Origin: Sulfurospirillum oryzae | Lineage (GTDB): Bacteria; Campylobacterota; Campylobacteria; Campylobacterales; Sulfurospirillaceae | Reading direction: 5' to 3' | DNA length: 64,000 nucleotides | Assembly (NCBI RefSeq): GCF_025770725.1 | Contig: NZ_JANZKZ010000004.1 | Span: forward strand, 62,001-126,000 | Translations under genes and position numbers: made by a program | Part shown: one piece after another, positions 9,534 to 19,578 of the stretch | Numbering within the stretch: the first letter of the stretch is position 1 | Layout: every line of letters begins with the position of its first letter | Notes under the pieces: generated by a model | The model's database searches: none | What the model was told of the DNA's origin: nothing | Seen by the model: only the letters and a program-made list of their open reading frames with translations

Positions 9534-10967
9534 ATGATAAAAATATTTTTAAATTCAAGTTTTATATATATGATTGGAGCTCTAAGTAGAGGTGTGACAA
9601 TTTTATTAGTTCCTCTATATACAAGATTTTTTTCTCCGGCAGAATATGGAATTATAGAAATTTTTGCAGTTCTAGGAAGTTTTGTGAGTCTAACTGTAGC
9701 TTTGGAAATATCTCAGGCAGTAGCTAGATTTTATCATGAAATTCTTGATATAAAAGAGAAAATAAGTTACGTTTCTACTGCTTTAATATTTAGCTTTTTA
9801 GCTTACATGAGTTATCTGTTATTTTCATTTATATTTGCGGATTATTTAGTGATTCTTTTTTTGGATAATATTTCATATAAAAATATTTTTTACTTTGCAA
9901 ATATTGCAATTGTGACATCAGGACTTTTTTACTTTTTACAAAATCAACTAAAGTGGCAAATGCAAGCAACAGATTTTGTCATCTCAGGAATAATACAACT
10001 TTTTTCAACAGCTGGTATTACAATATATTTATTGGCTATATATAACATGGGATTGCAAGCAGTTTTTTTAGGACAAATACTTGGTAACTTACTTAGTATG
10101 TTATGGTCTTGGTATAATGCACGTGAGAATTATTATTTAATTTTCAGTTTAAAGCACCTGCATAAAATGTTATCTTTTTCATTTCCTTTGATCTTCTCAA
10201 GTATCGCAGTATTTGTAGCTTTATATGTTGATAGAATACTTATCAGAGAAATACTTGGACTTGAAAAGCTCGGCATCTATGGTGTAGCATACAGATTCGC
10301 ATCAATTGTAGGTATCCTTTTAGTTGGTGTTAATAGTTCTTTGACACCGCTTATATACAAACATTATAATGAAGATTCTACTCCATTTAATATATCTAAA
10401 ATATTTAATATTTTTTCTCTATGTGCATTATTGCTTATTTCATGTAGCTTACTTTTTTCAAAAGAGATAATTTTTTTATTTACTACTGAGAAGTATTATT
10501 CAGCTATGGTTCTTATCACACCTTTAATAATATCTTTATTTTTTAGTAATATGTATGTATTTACTCCTGGACTCAGCTTATTTAAAAAGACAAAATTAAT
10601 AGCTTTTATATCTATCCTGAGTGCATTTATTAATGTTATACTCAACTATATATTTATTTATTTTCTAGATTTGTATGGTGCGACAATTGGTGGGATGATA
10701 GGCTCTATCATAATATTTATTATACATATGAAGTTTAGTCAAAAATATTATATGATACCTTTTGATTGGAACCGTATAATGTTTTGTTTTTTTCTTACAT
10801 GTGTTGGGGGATATTCAATGCAAATTATATTTGATAAAATTACTATGCTTAATATACTTTTAAAAATAGGGTATCTTGTATTATTTGGCACAGCAATAAA
10901 TTATTTATTATTAAAAACTTTGCCTTTTAAAAGAATTTATAACATAATGAAAGAGTGGATAAAGTGA
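9534..10967 (+). CDS. Wzx-like oligosaccharide flippase
   Basis: A 477-residue integral membrane protein with about 12-14 hydrophobic segments, opening with GALSRGVTILLVPLYTRFFSPAEYG, the usual N-terminus of the polysaccharide transporter/MATE-like flippase family. It should move a lipid-linked glycan from the cytoplasmic to the periplasmic face. In Campylobacter jejuni this step of N-glycosylation is done by the ABC transporter PglK; no PglK is seen here, so this gene is the best candidate for that role. Confidence 0.82.
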   Translation: MIKIFLNSSFIYMIGALSRGVTILLVPLYTRFFSPAEYGIIEIFAVLGSFVSLTVALEISQAVARFYHEILDIKEKISYVSTALIFSFLAYMSYLLFSFIFADYLVILFLDNISYKNIFYFANIAIVTSGLFYFLQNQLKWQMQATDFVISGIIQLFSTAGITIYLLAIYNMGLQAVFLGQILGNLLSMLWSWYNARENYYLIFSLKHLHKMLSFSFPLIFSSIAVFVALYVDRILIREILGLEKLGIYGVAYRFASIVGILLVGVNSSLTPLIYKHYNEDSTPFNISKIFNIFSLCALLLISCSLLFSKEIIFLFTTEKYYSAMVLITPLIISLFFSNMYVFTPGLSLFKKTKLIAFISILSAFINVILNYIFIYFLDLYGATIGGMIGSIIIFIIHMKFSQKYYMIPFDWNRIMFCFFLTCVGGYSMQIIFDKITMLNILLKIGYLVLFGTAINYLLLKTLPFKRIYNIMKEWIK

Positions 10968-12232
10968 AAATCTTATTTATTACATTTTTCTTTCCACCGT
11001 ATAAAACAGTTGCTTCTCTTAGAACTGGTAAAACAGCTAAAATATTATTTAAAATGGGTTACGATATTAAAATAGTATCTGCCAAAAATAATGATATAAA
11101 AGAAGAATTAGCGATACAAGTTCCAAGAGATGCTTTGTACCAAACTGATTGGTTTGATATGGATAATTTTGTATTACAGCTTCTTGGAAAAGGCAATAAA
11201 TCGGTTCTTAGGGATACTTTGCACAAAGGAGATAAACAAACTATTAAAAGTTTTCTTTTAAAGCTTTTTTTTCGCATATATACTTTTTTTGCTTATACTC
11301 CTGACAAATATATAGGATGGTATAAACCTGCTATCCAAGAATCTGAATCTATTTGTAAAACATGGAAACCTGATATTATTTATGCTTCTGGTATGCCATT
11401 TACATCATTGATGGTAGCTGCTTCATTGAGTAAAAAGTATTCTATTCCCTTTGTTGCAGAACTTCGTGATCTTTGGGCAGATAATCATTATTCGAAACAG
11501 TATTTTTTTGGAAAATGGTTAGAAGGGAGGACGCTTCAAAAAGCATCTGCTATTATTAGTGTTTCACAACCTTTAGTTGAACGATTGTATACCAAGTATA
11601 AAATCCCTTGCTATGAAATACGAAATGCATTTGATGAGGAAGATTTTATTATCGAAAAAGAACAATGCACTCAAAATCATAAAATAGTTATACTTTATAC
11701 GGGGATGTTATATGCTGGAAAGCAAGATCCAACTATTCTATTTCAAGCAATTGCAAGTGATCAATATTTAAAAGACAATGTAGAGTGTAAATTTTATGGC
11801 AATGCTTTAGACTGGGTTAACGATGTTGCTTTACGCTATGGACTTGCTAATGTCGTCGAAGTACATAGCCCTATAGAAAGATCAGAAGTCTTGAAATTAC
11901 AGAAAAATTCTGATATTTTATTACTCTTGACATGGAATGACCCAAAAGAAAAAGGTGTATTCACGGGGAAATTGTTTGAGTATATTGGTAGTGCAAAACC
12001 AATTTTAGCTATTGGTGCGATGGATGATGTTGCCACCTCTGTCATTAAAGATAATGGATTTGGATTGGCTTCAAATGATATATCACAAATTGTAAATTTT
12101 ATAAAAAATATTAAAAATGACCAATGTGTAGAAAAAATAAATAATGCCTACCAAAACAATAGAATGGCATTTGAACGTAATCTTCAAGTTAGTAAGCTTT
12201 CCCAAGTATTTGAGTCTATTTTATCAAAATGA
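10964..12232 (+). CDS. glycosyltransferase family 4-type protein
   Basis: A 422-residue GT-B fold glycosyltransferase. The N-terminal half has FFPPYKTVASLRTGK, typical of WbuB-like GT4 enzymes, and AELRDLWADNHY; the C-terminal half has VILYTGMLYAGKQDP and FTGKLFEYIGSAKPILAIG, with the acidic residue of the nucleotide-sugar site. The start is a GTG overlapping the flippase stop (GTGA); another in-frame GTG lies at 10955. It probably extends the undecaprenyl-linked glycan. Confidence 0.8.
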   Translation: MKILFITFFFPPYKTVASLRTGKTAKILFKMGYDIKIVSAKNNDIKEELAIQVPRDALYQTDWFDMDNFVLQLLGKGNKSVLRDTLHKGDKQTIKSFLLKLFFRIYTFFAYTPDKYIGWYKPAIQESESICKTWKPDIIYASGMPFTSLMVAASLSKKYSIPFVAELRDLWADNHYSKQYFFGKWLEGRTLQKASAIISVSQPLVERLYTKYKIPCYEIRNAFDEEDFIIEKEQCTQNHKIVILYTGMLYAGKQDPTILFQAIASDQYLKDNVECKFYGNALDWVNDVALRYGLANVVEVHSPIERSEVLKLQKNSDILLLLTWNDPKEKGVFTGKLFEYIGSAKPILAIGAMDDVATSVIKDNGFGLASNDISQIVNFIKNIKNDQCVEKINNAYQNNRMAFERNLQVSKLSQVFESILSK

Positions 12233-12240
12233 GAAAATGA

Positions 12241-13362
12241 ATGATTAAAAAAATTTGTATCGTAGTTAGTAGTGACATGACAGTAAAATCTTTTTTGCTA
12301 AAACATATAGAACTATTATCTCGTTCATATGAGATTTATATTGTAATGAATAGTAATGTAGATATTGCAAATCTTTATGGTGTAAATTGTAAATCCTACT
12401 ATATCCCAATTGAAAGAAAAATTAGTTTTATAAAGGATATTACAAGTATAAAAAAACTATATAATTTTTTTAAGATAGAAAAATTTGATTTAGTTCTATC
12501 TGTTACACCTAAAGCAGGTCTGTTGGCTATGATTGCGTCTTTTTTTGTGAGCGTAAAACATAGAGTACATTTCTTTACAGGGCAAGTGTGGGTAACAAAA
12601 ATAGGAGTATTTCGGCTCATTTTGAAAAATATTGATCGAGGGATATTTTTATTAAGTACGCATGTGCTTATAGATAGTATATCGCAAAGAATTTTTTTAA
12701 TGAAAGAAAAGGTAGTTTCATCTAATAAATCATCTGTTCTATTGTATGGTTCAATTTCAGGCGTGGATACCAAAAAGTTTATACAAAACAATGACATAAG
12801 AAAAGAATTAAGACAAAAGTATCATATTTTAGAGGATGATATTGTTTTTATATTTATGGGTAGGCTAAATTTAGACAAAGGTGTTTTGGATCTCTATAAT
12901 GCTTTCAGAAAATTAATTCTTGAACATAAGAATATTAAGTTATTTATTGTTGGTCAAGATGAGGAAAATCTTGAAAAATGCATCGCAGATTTAGTTCAGA
13001 ATAATAGTGTTTTTAGGATTGATCATGTATTAAATCCTGAAATTATTTTGAATGTTGCAGATATCTTAATATTGCCTAGTTATAGGGAAGGTTTTGGGAC
13101 TATTGTGATTGAAGCTGCTTCTATGGAAATTCCTTGTATTGGCTCTGATATTTATGGATTGAGTGATGCTATTCAGGACAATGTAACAGGTCTACTGCAC
13201 AAAAAAGGTAATGTTGAAGATATTCGATTAAAATGTGAATATTTGATTCAGAATAGACATAAAATTAAAGAATTTGGTGTAAATGCACAACAGAGGGTTG
13301 ATAAGTGCTTTCAAGATATTCAATTATCAAATGAATTAAAAAAATATATTGATGGATTATAA
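12241..13362 (+). CDS. pglA: PglA-like glycosyltransferase family 4
   Basis: A 373-residue GT4 enzyme. [20 protein letters not shown] and FTGQVW in the N-terminal domain, [18 protein letters not shown] in the linker, and [18 protein letters not shown] as the E-x7-E donor site are visible. It lies immediately before pglC with shared bases at the junction (ATAATG), the position of PglA, which adds the second sugar onto the PglC product. The PglA label rests on position and fold, so the exact sugar is uncertain. Confidence 0.75.
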   Translation: MIKKICIVVSSDMTVKSFLLKHIELLSRSYEIYIVMNSNVDIANLYGVNCKSYYIPIERKISFIKDITSIKKLYNFFKIEKFDLVLSVTPKAGLLAMIASFFVSVKHRVHFFTGQVWVTKIGVFRLILKNIDRGIFLLSTHVLIDSISQRIFLMKEKVVSSNKSSVLLYGSISGVDTKKFIQNNDIRKELRQKYHILEDDIVFIFMGRLNLDKGVLDLYNAFRKLILEHKNIKLFIVGQDEENLEKCIADLVQNNSVFRIDHVLNPEIILNVADILILPSYREGFGTIVIEAASMEIPCIGSDIYGLSDAIQDNVTGLLHKKGNVEDIRLKCEYLIQNRHKIKEFGVNAQQRVDKCFQDIQLSNELKKYIDGL

Positions 13363-13955
13363 TGTTGAAAAGAATATTTGATGTTTTATTGGCATTTATT
13401 TTGATATTATTTTTGTGCCCAATCTATATTCTTGTGAGTTTACTTATTTTTATGGCTATAGGAAGACCTATTATTTTTCGACAACTCCGTCCAGGTTACA
13501 AAGGAAAAATATTTTGTATTTATAAATTTTGTACCATGACTAATGAAAAAAATAACGATGGAGAACTATTACCTGATGAAAAAAGATTAAAAGGTATAGG
13601 TAAATTGATAAGAAGCACAAGTTTGGATGAACTACCTCAGCTTTTTAATGTTTTAAAAGGCGATATGAGTTTTGTAGGGCCTAGGCCTCTTCTTGTTGAG
13701 TATCTACCATTTTATAATGATGAACAAAAAAGAAGGCATGATGTTATGCCTGGTATTACTGGGTGGGCACAAGTGAATGGTCGAAATGCTATTTCTTGGG
13801 AAGAAAAATTTAATTATGATGTGTGGTATGTTGATAACCAATCATTTTTACTTGATATGAAAATACTCTGGATGACATTTTTGAAAGTTTTAAAAAGAAG
13901 CGGTGTTTCCTCTGGTTCATCTGTAACAATGGAAAAATTTAAAGGTTCTAAATAA
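13362..13955 (+). CDS. pglC: PglC-type polyprenyl phosphate sugar-1-phosphate transferase
   Basis: A 197-residue monotopic phosphoglycosyltransferase that loads the first sugar (UDP-diNAcBac in Campylobacter) onto undecaprenyl phosphate. One hydrophobic segment spans residues 6-32. The body has [19 protein letters not shown] with the catalytic Asp-Glu pair, and [12 protein letters not shown], both hallmarks of the minimal PglC family. Length matches PglC, without the extra membrane domain of WbaP. It sits between pglA and pglD. Confidence 0.9.
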   Translation: MLKRIFDVLLAFILILFLCPIYILVSLLIFMAIGRPIIFRQLRPGYKGKIFCIYKFCTMTNEKNNDGELLPDEKRLKGIGKLIRSTSLDELPQLFNVLKGDMSFVGPRPLLVEYLPFYNDEQKRRHDVMPGITGWAQVNGRNAISWEEKFNYDVWYVDNQSFLLDMKILWMTFLKVLKRSGVSSGSSVTMEKFKGSK

Positions 13956-14555
13956 GTGAAAAGTATTTATATTTATGGTGCAAGTGGACATGGCCTTGTT
14001 GTCGCAGATATTGCAAAAGCAAATGGTTATACCAATATTATATTTATAGATGATGGTGATAATGCATACCAAACATTCGAAGAAATAAAAAATAAAAATG
14101 ATATACCTTTAGCTCTAGGAATTGGTTCAAATAAAATAAGAAAATCTATTTATAAAAAAGCTATACAGTATGGTTTTGATGTTATAACACTTGTTCACCC
14201 AAGTGCGATAATCTCAACTAGCACTAAGATTGATGCAGGGACTGTTGTGATGCCAAATGTTGTCGTTAATGCTTGCTCCTCAATTGGGAAAGGAGTTATT
14301 TTAAATACAGCATGTGTGATTGATCATGAAAATATTATAGAAGATTTTGTACATATATCACCAAATGTAGCTCTTGCTGGGAATGTTATTGTAAATTCAA
14401 ATACTCATATTGGGATTGGTACATCGGTTATTCAAGGTCTAATCATAGGCGAAAATTGTATAATTGGCGCTGGATCTGTAGTTGTAAAAAATATTGCAAA
14501 GAATTATCTAGCTTATGGTAATCCATGCATCGCTATCAAGGAAATCAATGAATAA
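13956..14555 (+). CDS. pglD: PglD-type UDP-4-amino-sugar N-acetyltransferase
   Basis: A 199-residue acetyltransferase with an N-terminal Rossmann-like UDP-sugar domain (YGASGHGLVVADIAK) and a C-terminal left-handed beta-helix containing the catalytic histidine in CVIDHENIIEDFVHISPN. It acetylates the 4-amino group made by PglE to give UDP-diNAcBac. The start is a GTG directly after the pglC stop, with AAAGG 12 bases upstream. Confidence 0.9.
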   Translation: MKSIYIYGASGHGLVVADIAKANGYTNIIFIDDGDNAYQTFEEIKNKNDIPLALGIGSNKIRKSIYKKAIQYGFDVITLVHPSAIISTSTKIDAGTVVMPNVVVNACSSIGKGVILNTACVIDHENIIEDFVHISPNVALAGNVIVNSNTHIGIGTSVIQGLIIGENCIIGAGSVVVKNIAKNYLAYGNPCIAIKEINE

Positions 14556-15657
14556 TAAAATTTTTCTCTCACCTCCACATATGTGTGGCAACGAATTAAA
14601 ATATATTGAAAAAGTTTTTGAAAGTAATTACATAGCTCCACTTGGCGAATATGTAAATAAATTTGAAGAAAGTATCAAACATTATACGGGTGCACCATAT
14701 GCTCTTGCATTATCTAGTGGTACCGCTGCGTTGCATCTTGCGCTAAGAATCTTAGGAATAAAAGATGGGGATGATGTCTTAGCATCGACTTTTACCTTTA
14801 TTGGTTCGATTAATGCCATCCTTTATGAACGAGCAACCCCTGTTTTTATAGATAGTGATCAAGAAAGTTGGAATTTATCTCCTAGATTGTTAGAAGAGTA
14901 TTTATCAACAGCTGTGAAAAAACCCAAAGCTTTAATTCTGACACATCTTTATGGGCAGTGTGCAGATATTAAAAAAATATCAGAAATTTGTCAACAATAC
15001 GAAATTTATTTGATTGAAGATGCGGCAGAGTCTTTAGGTGCAACTTATGACAACAAACATACTGGTTCATTTGGAGATTTTGGGATTTATAGTTTTAATG
15101 GCAACAAAATTATTACAACCAGTGGTGGAGGAATGCTAGTAAGCCATAAAAAAGAGTGGATTGAAAAAGCAAAATTTTATAGTACGCAAGCAAAAGAACC
15201 TTTCATTCATTACGAGCACTTGGAATATGGATATAATTATCGTATGAGTAATGTGTTGGCAGCAATCGGTGTGGCACAGATGGAAGTAATAGAACAGAGG
15301 GTTAATCAAAAAAGAACAATCTTTAATTGGTATAAAAAATATCTTGGTAATGTTGATGAGATTCAGTTGATGCCTGAATTAGAAGGAAGTAGAGGGAATA
15401 GATGGCTTACCACAGTCACGTTTGAAAAAACAAATTTTAATAAAATCATGGAAGCTTTAGCATCTATCAATGTGGAATCTCGCCCTTTATGGAAGCCAAT
15501 GCATATGCAACCACTTTTCAAAGATGTAAAATGCTTAGTTGATGGTACAAGTGCGAGACTATTTCAGTCTGGATTGTGTTTGGCGAGTGGAACGTTTATG
15601 ATAGAAGAAAATGTAAAAAATATTTGTAATATTATTAAAAATAATTTGGATATATGA
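14548..15657 (+). CDS. pglE: PglE-type UDP-4-keto-sugar aminotransferase
   Basis: A 369-residue PLP aminotransferase. The ATG at 14548 overlaps the end of pglD and has CAAGGAA upstream. LALSSGTAALHLALRI binds the cofactor phosphate, IEDAAESLGATY holds the cofactor aspartate, and SFNGNKIITTSGGGM contains the Schiff-base lysine. It converts the PglF product to the 4-amino sugar. It is a second DegT-family enzyme in the window, distinct from that at 3903. Confidence 0.9.
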   Translation: MNNKIFLSPPHMCGNELKYIEKVFESNYIAPLGEYVNKFEESIKHYTGAPYALALSSGTAALHLALRILGIKDGDDVLASTFTFIGSINAILYERATPVFIDSDQESWNLSPRLLEEYLSTAVKKPKALILTHLYGQCADIKKISEICQQYEIYLIEDAAESLGATYDNKHTGSFGDFGIYSFNGNKIITTSGGGMLVSHKKEWIEKAKFYSTQAKEPFIHYEHLEYGYNYRMSNVLAAIGVAQMEVIEQRVNQKRTIFNWYKKYLGNVDEIQLMPELEGSRGNRWLTTVTFEKTNFNKIMEALASINVESRPLWKPMHMQPLFKDVKCLVDGTSARLFQSGLCLASGTFMIEENVKNICNIIKNNLDI

Positions 15658-15658
15658 A

Positions 15659-17389
15659 ATGAGAGTATTTGATAAAAGAATTTTAAATCTTTTTGTGATT
15701 ATTGCTCTTTCATTTGTAACGTTTGCATGGACATTTTGGATTTTTCATGAAGAAATGGCTTATAAATTTATAGGTATTGTTACTGCTGTTCGTATTATTG
15801 CTTCAACATTGCTTTTTAAAGATTATTCTCTTTCGTGGTCAAAAGTGACTCAAAAGACTTTTTTACTGAAAAGTTTTGTCTATATTGTGGCATTTTGTGT
15901 TTATGCCCCTTTGTATTATGGTCATTTGCGTCTTTCATTTATGCTTTCTGAGCTTTTTTTGTATTTATTTGCCATAAATTTTTCTATGTATTTATACTAT
16001 TTGCTTGTCAATCGAAGCCGAATGCAAAAGGATAAAGTTTTAGTTATTTATGGTGCTGGGAAAGCAGGATTGAAATTAGAGGAAGAGTATCGTGATAGTG
16101 TCTATAAAATCCGTTATTTTGTTGATGATGACAAAAGGCTTCAAAAGCGAAGCATTGACAGTGTTCGTATTATTTCAAAAGATGAGTTAAAAGAAAAGCT
16201 TGGTACCAATAAATATGATCTACTTTTAATAGCCATTCCTTCGGCATCGCCTACTTGTATCAATGCAATATATGAAGAATTAAAACCCTATTTTTATGAG
16301 ATTAAAATTCTTCCTTCTTTGGATGCCATTTTATCTGATACCTTTTTGTCGAATCAACTTAAAGAGATTACGGTTGAAGATCTATTGGCACGTCACCCGA
16401 AAGATCTTGATAAAGTCAAAATTTCACAGTTTATTGCAGATAAAACTATTATGATAACAGGAGCTGGAGGTAGCATTGGCAGCGAGATTGTACGTCAATG
16501 CCTTAAATATGGTGCTAAAAAACTTATCTTGATTGATCATAGTGAATTTAACCTGTATCAATTGATGGAAGAGTTAAAAAGTGACAAGCTTACGCCTATC
16601 ATGCAAAGTGTTTTGAATGAACAGCTGATGGATAAAATTTTAGAAACGCATAAGCCAGAAATTGTTGTTCATGCGGCAGCTTATAAACATGTGCCGCTTG
16701 TAGAAGCTAATGTTGAAGAGGGTATTTTAAATAATGTTTTAGGGACAAAAATTTGTATCGATCTTTCCATTAAGCATGAGGTGGAAAAGTTTATCTTAAT
16801 TTCAACCGACAAAGCAGTACGCCCGACCAATGTGATGGGCGCAACGAAGCGTGTTTGTGAGCTTTATGCCCAAAATGTAGATGCAAAAGAGACGAGAATC
16901 GTTGCAGTCCGTTTTGGTAATGTTCTAGGAAGTAGTGGTTCAGTCATACCAAAGTTTAAGGAGCAAATTGAGAAAGGTGGACCTATTACGGTGACGCATC
17001 CTGAAATGACACGCTACTTCATGTTAATTCCTGAAGCTTGCGAATTGGTATTGCAAGCAGGTGCTATTGGTAGCAATGGTGAACTTTTTATTTTGGATAT
17101 GGGCGAGCCTGTTAAAATCGTTGATCTTGCTCAAAAAATGATAGATTTATCCAAAAAGAAAGATGTCGCGATTGAATTTACAGGGCTTAGGCCTGGCGAA
17201 AAATTATATGAAGAATTGCTGATTAATGAGAGTGATAAAAAAACAGCGTATGATTCTATTGTGGTGGCACACCAGACACGGTATGACGTCGTAAAATTGG
17301 AAAAAGATATAGAAGAACTCTTTACATGTAAAGAAAAAATAGCTAAATTACAAGAGATTGTTCCTGAGTTCAACCATAATAAAGCATAA
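15659..17389 (+). CDS. pglF: PglF-type UDP-GlcNAc 4,6-dehydratase
   Basis: A 576-residue membrane-anchored dehydratase making the first intermediate of diNAcBac. About four membrane helices fill residues 8-115, a CoA-binding-like Rossmann region follows (VIYGAGKAGLKLEEEY), and the catalytic SDR domain begins near residue 260 with TGAGGSIGSEIVRQ; STDKAVRPTNVMGATK carries the active-site residues, with methionine at the usual tyrosine position. Base composition is closer to the chromosome than in the genes to its left. It holds the first TTTACATGTAAA copy of the window (17321-17332). Confidence 0.93.
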   Translation: MRVFDKRILNLFVIIALSFVTFAWTFWIFHEEMAYKFIGIVTAVRIIASTLLFKDYSLSWSKVTQKTFLLKSFVYIVAFCVYAPLYYGHLRLSFMLSELFLYLFAINFSMYLYYLLVNRSRMQKDKVLVIYGAGKAGLKLEEEYRDSVYKIRYFVDDDKRLQKRSIDSVRIISKDELKEKLGTNKYDLLLIAIPSASPTCINAIYEELKPYFYEIKILPSLDAILSDTFLSNQLKEITVEDLLARHPKDLDKVKISQFIADKTIMITGAGGSIGSEIVRQCLKYGAKKLILIDHSEFNLYQLMEELKSDKLTPIMQSVLNEQLMDKILETHKPEIVVHAAAYKHVPLVEANVEEGILNNVLGTKICIDLSIKHEVEKFILISTDKAVRPTNVMGATKRVCELYAQNVDAKETRIVAVRFGNVLGSSGSVIPKFKEQIEKGGPITVTHPEMTRYFMLIPEACELVLQAGAIGSNGELFILDMGEPVKIVDLAQKMIDLSKKKDVAIEFTGLRPGEKLYEELLINESDKKTAYDSIVVAHQTRYDVVKLEKDIEELFTCKEKIAKLQEIVPEFNHNKA

Positions 17390-17397
17390 GGTATCCC

Positions 17398-19545
17398 GTG
17401 AATAAATCAAGTATTTTTCAAACGACTGTTATCTATATCATTGTTGCATTTCTTTTTAGCTTTGTAGTCAGACTAATTTGGGTTTATCAATTTAGTGATT
17501 TTGAAAGTTTTAAATTTGCAGGTCAGTTTATGATCAATACCAATGATGGATATTATTGGGCTGAGGGTGCTAGAGATTTATTAAGTGGTATTACCAAACA
17601 GCATGATCTTTCGCCAATCACCCAATCAACATCATGGTTTACCTATGTAGTTGCTAAGATACTTCCAATACCCTTTGAAACCATTATCTTGTATATGCCT
17701 GCAATTTTAGGTTCCTTGATTGTTGTTCCAATCATCCTTATTGCCTTTAATTTGCGAATGCTGGAAGTGGGTTTTTTAGCTGCACTTCTTGCGTCTATTG
17801 CGGTGAGCTATTACAATCGTACAATGGTAGGCTATTATGATACGGATATGCTGATCATTGTTTTTCCAACACTGCTACTTTGGTCATTAATTTTAGCATT
17901 GCGGACGAAAGAAGAGAAATATCTTTTAATCACTGCTTTAGAGATTATTGCTTATCGCTGGTGGTACCCTCAAAGTTATTCGTTGGAGTTTTCTTACTTT
18001 GGGTTGATCTTGGTATATGTGCTTATTTCTGATCGCAAGAGCATTTTTAATTTTAAACTCTTGTCCATTATGCTCTTTGCAATGATGGGGTTACCCAATA
18101 GTATTCGTTTTATAGGTGTTGTTTTGGTTTATGCAGCATTTAAGCAAAAAAAGTGGGATAAATATCTTTGGTATATCTTTGGGATTGCTGTAGGATTGTT
18201 TTTTATCTCAGGTGGGTTAAATCCAATATGGGAACAGCTTAAAAGCTATGTTTTTAGAGATGCCATTGATGTCAATGATGCTTTATCCTTACATTTTTTC
18301 GCTGTAATGCAAACAGTACGCGAGGCAGGACAAATTGATTTTGTAACATTTGCAGAACGGATTAGTGGGCATGTTGTCACTTTTATATTCTCACTTGCTG
18401 GATATGTTTTAATGGTCAAAAAATATCCAGCGATGCTACTAGGGGTACCTCTTTTAGGGCTTGGCTTTCTAGCGTTGTGGGGAGGACTTCGTTTTACTAT
18501 TTACGCCGTACCTGTGTGTGCTTTAGGCATTGCGTATCTACTTTTTACATGGAGTGCCTATATTTCACAGCTTTTTGTGAATGAGAAGCTAGGAGGTATT
18601 GTTAAGTCAAGTTTTGTCATTCTTGCAAGCTTGGGTGTTTTATACCCAAATCTTTTACATGTAATCGAGTATCGTGTTCCAACTGTTTTTAATAAAGCTG
18701 AAGTTGAGCAGTTAGATAGACTTAAAAGTGGCATAGATCGTGAAGATTATATTGTCTCATGGTGGGATTATGGTTATCCGATTCGCTATTACAGCGATGC
18801 CAAAACGTTGATTGATGGTGGCAAACATAGTGGAGATGTCAATTTCCCTGTGAGTTTTATGTTAACCAATTCACAAGAGAGTGCGGCGCGGTTAGCAAGG
18901 CTTGAGGTTGAGTATACGGAAAAAGCATTTGTAGAAGCAGAACAAAATGAGACAAAGCCTAAAAGTGAACAGAAAAAGATTATCAATAACACAGCTCAAA
19001 TGACTTTAGATTACGGTTTTAAAGATGCCAATGATTTTTTAGAAGCGCTTCAAACACCTCTATCTTTACCTGATAAAACGCGTGATATTTATTTTTATCT
19101 TCCTTATCGAATGCTGAGTATTTTCCCGACAGTTGCACAATTTAGCAATATGGATGTCATGACTGGCAAGACTGTTCGCCAGCCATTTTTCTTTCAAACG
19201 AATCAATTTAAAGACAGTGGTTCAAAGCTCGATTTCAGCAGTGGTGTTGTTTTGGATAAAACAAAAGGGATGCTCAAAATTGGCAATCAAGAAGTCCCTG
19301 TGAAAAACTTTATACAAACTGCCTATACCCCTGAGTTTAAATTTGTGAAAGAGCAAAATATTGTTCATCCCGATGGACTTTTTTCAATCATCTATATGCA
19401 AGCCTATAATACCTTTCTCATTCTCGATGAAGCAATGTTTAATTCGACCTATGTTCAACTTTTTGTGTTAGAAAATTATGATGCACGATTTTTTGAACCG
19501 ATTAGTTTAGAGGCTTATGCTAAAGTGTATCGGCTCAAAATTTAG
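17398..19545 (+). CDS. pglB: PglB oligosaccharyltransferase
   Basis: A 715-residue STT3-family enzyme that transfers the lipid-linked glycan onto asparagine in D/E-X-N-X-S/T sites in the periplasm. The N-terminal half has about 13 membrane helices with the metal-binding NDGYYWAEGARDLL and, later, YYDTDM; the periplasmic domain has WWDYG at about residues 455-459, the sequon-recognition motif. It starts with GTG, 8 bases after pglF. Unlike in C. jejuni it lies after pglF rather than among the glycosyltransferases. Confidence 0.95.
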   Translation: MNKSSIFQTTVIYIIVAFLFSFVVRLIWVYQFSDFESFKFAGQFMINTNDGYYWAEGARDLLSGITKQHDLSPITQSTSWFTYVVAKILPIPFETIILYMPAILGSLIVVPIILIAFNLRMLEVGFLAALLASIAVSYYNRTMVGYYDTDMLIIVFPTLLLWSLILALRTKEEKYLLITALEIIAYRWWYPQSYSLEFSYFGLILVYVLISDRKSIFNFKLLSIMLFAMMGLPNSIRFIGVVLVYAAFKQKKWDKYLWYIFGIAVGLFFISGGLNPIWEQLKSYVFRDAIDVNDALSLHFFAVMQTVREAGQIDFVTFAERISGHVVTFIFSLAGYVLMVKKYPAMLLGVPLLGLGFLALWGGLRFTIYAVPVCALGIAYLLFTWSAYISQLFVNEKLGGIVKSSFVILASLGVLYPNLLHVIEYRVPTVFNKAEVEQLDRLKSGIDREDYIVSWWDYGYPIRYYSDAKTLIDGGKHSGDVNFPVSFMLTNSQESAARLARLEVEYTEKAFVEAEQNETKPKSEQKKIINNTAQMTLDYGFKDANDFLEALQTPLSLPDKTRDIYFYLPYRMLSIFPTVAQFSNMDVMTGKTVRQPFFFQTNQFKDSGSKLDFSSGVVLDKTKGMLKIGNQEVPVKNFIQTAYTPEFKFVKEQNIVHPDGLFSIIYMQAYNTFLILDEAMFNSTYVQLFVLENYDARFFEPISLEAYAKVYRLKI

Positions 19546-19578
19546 TTACAATACGGAAAAAAGAAAAGGTACACCACT

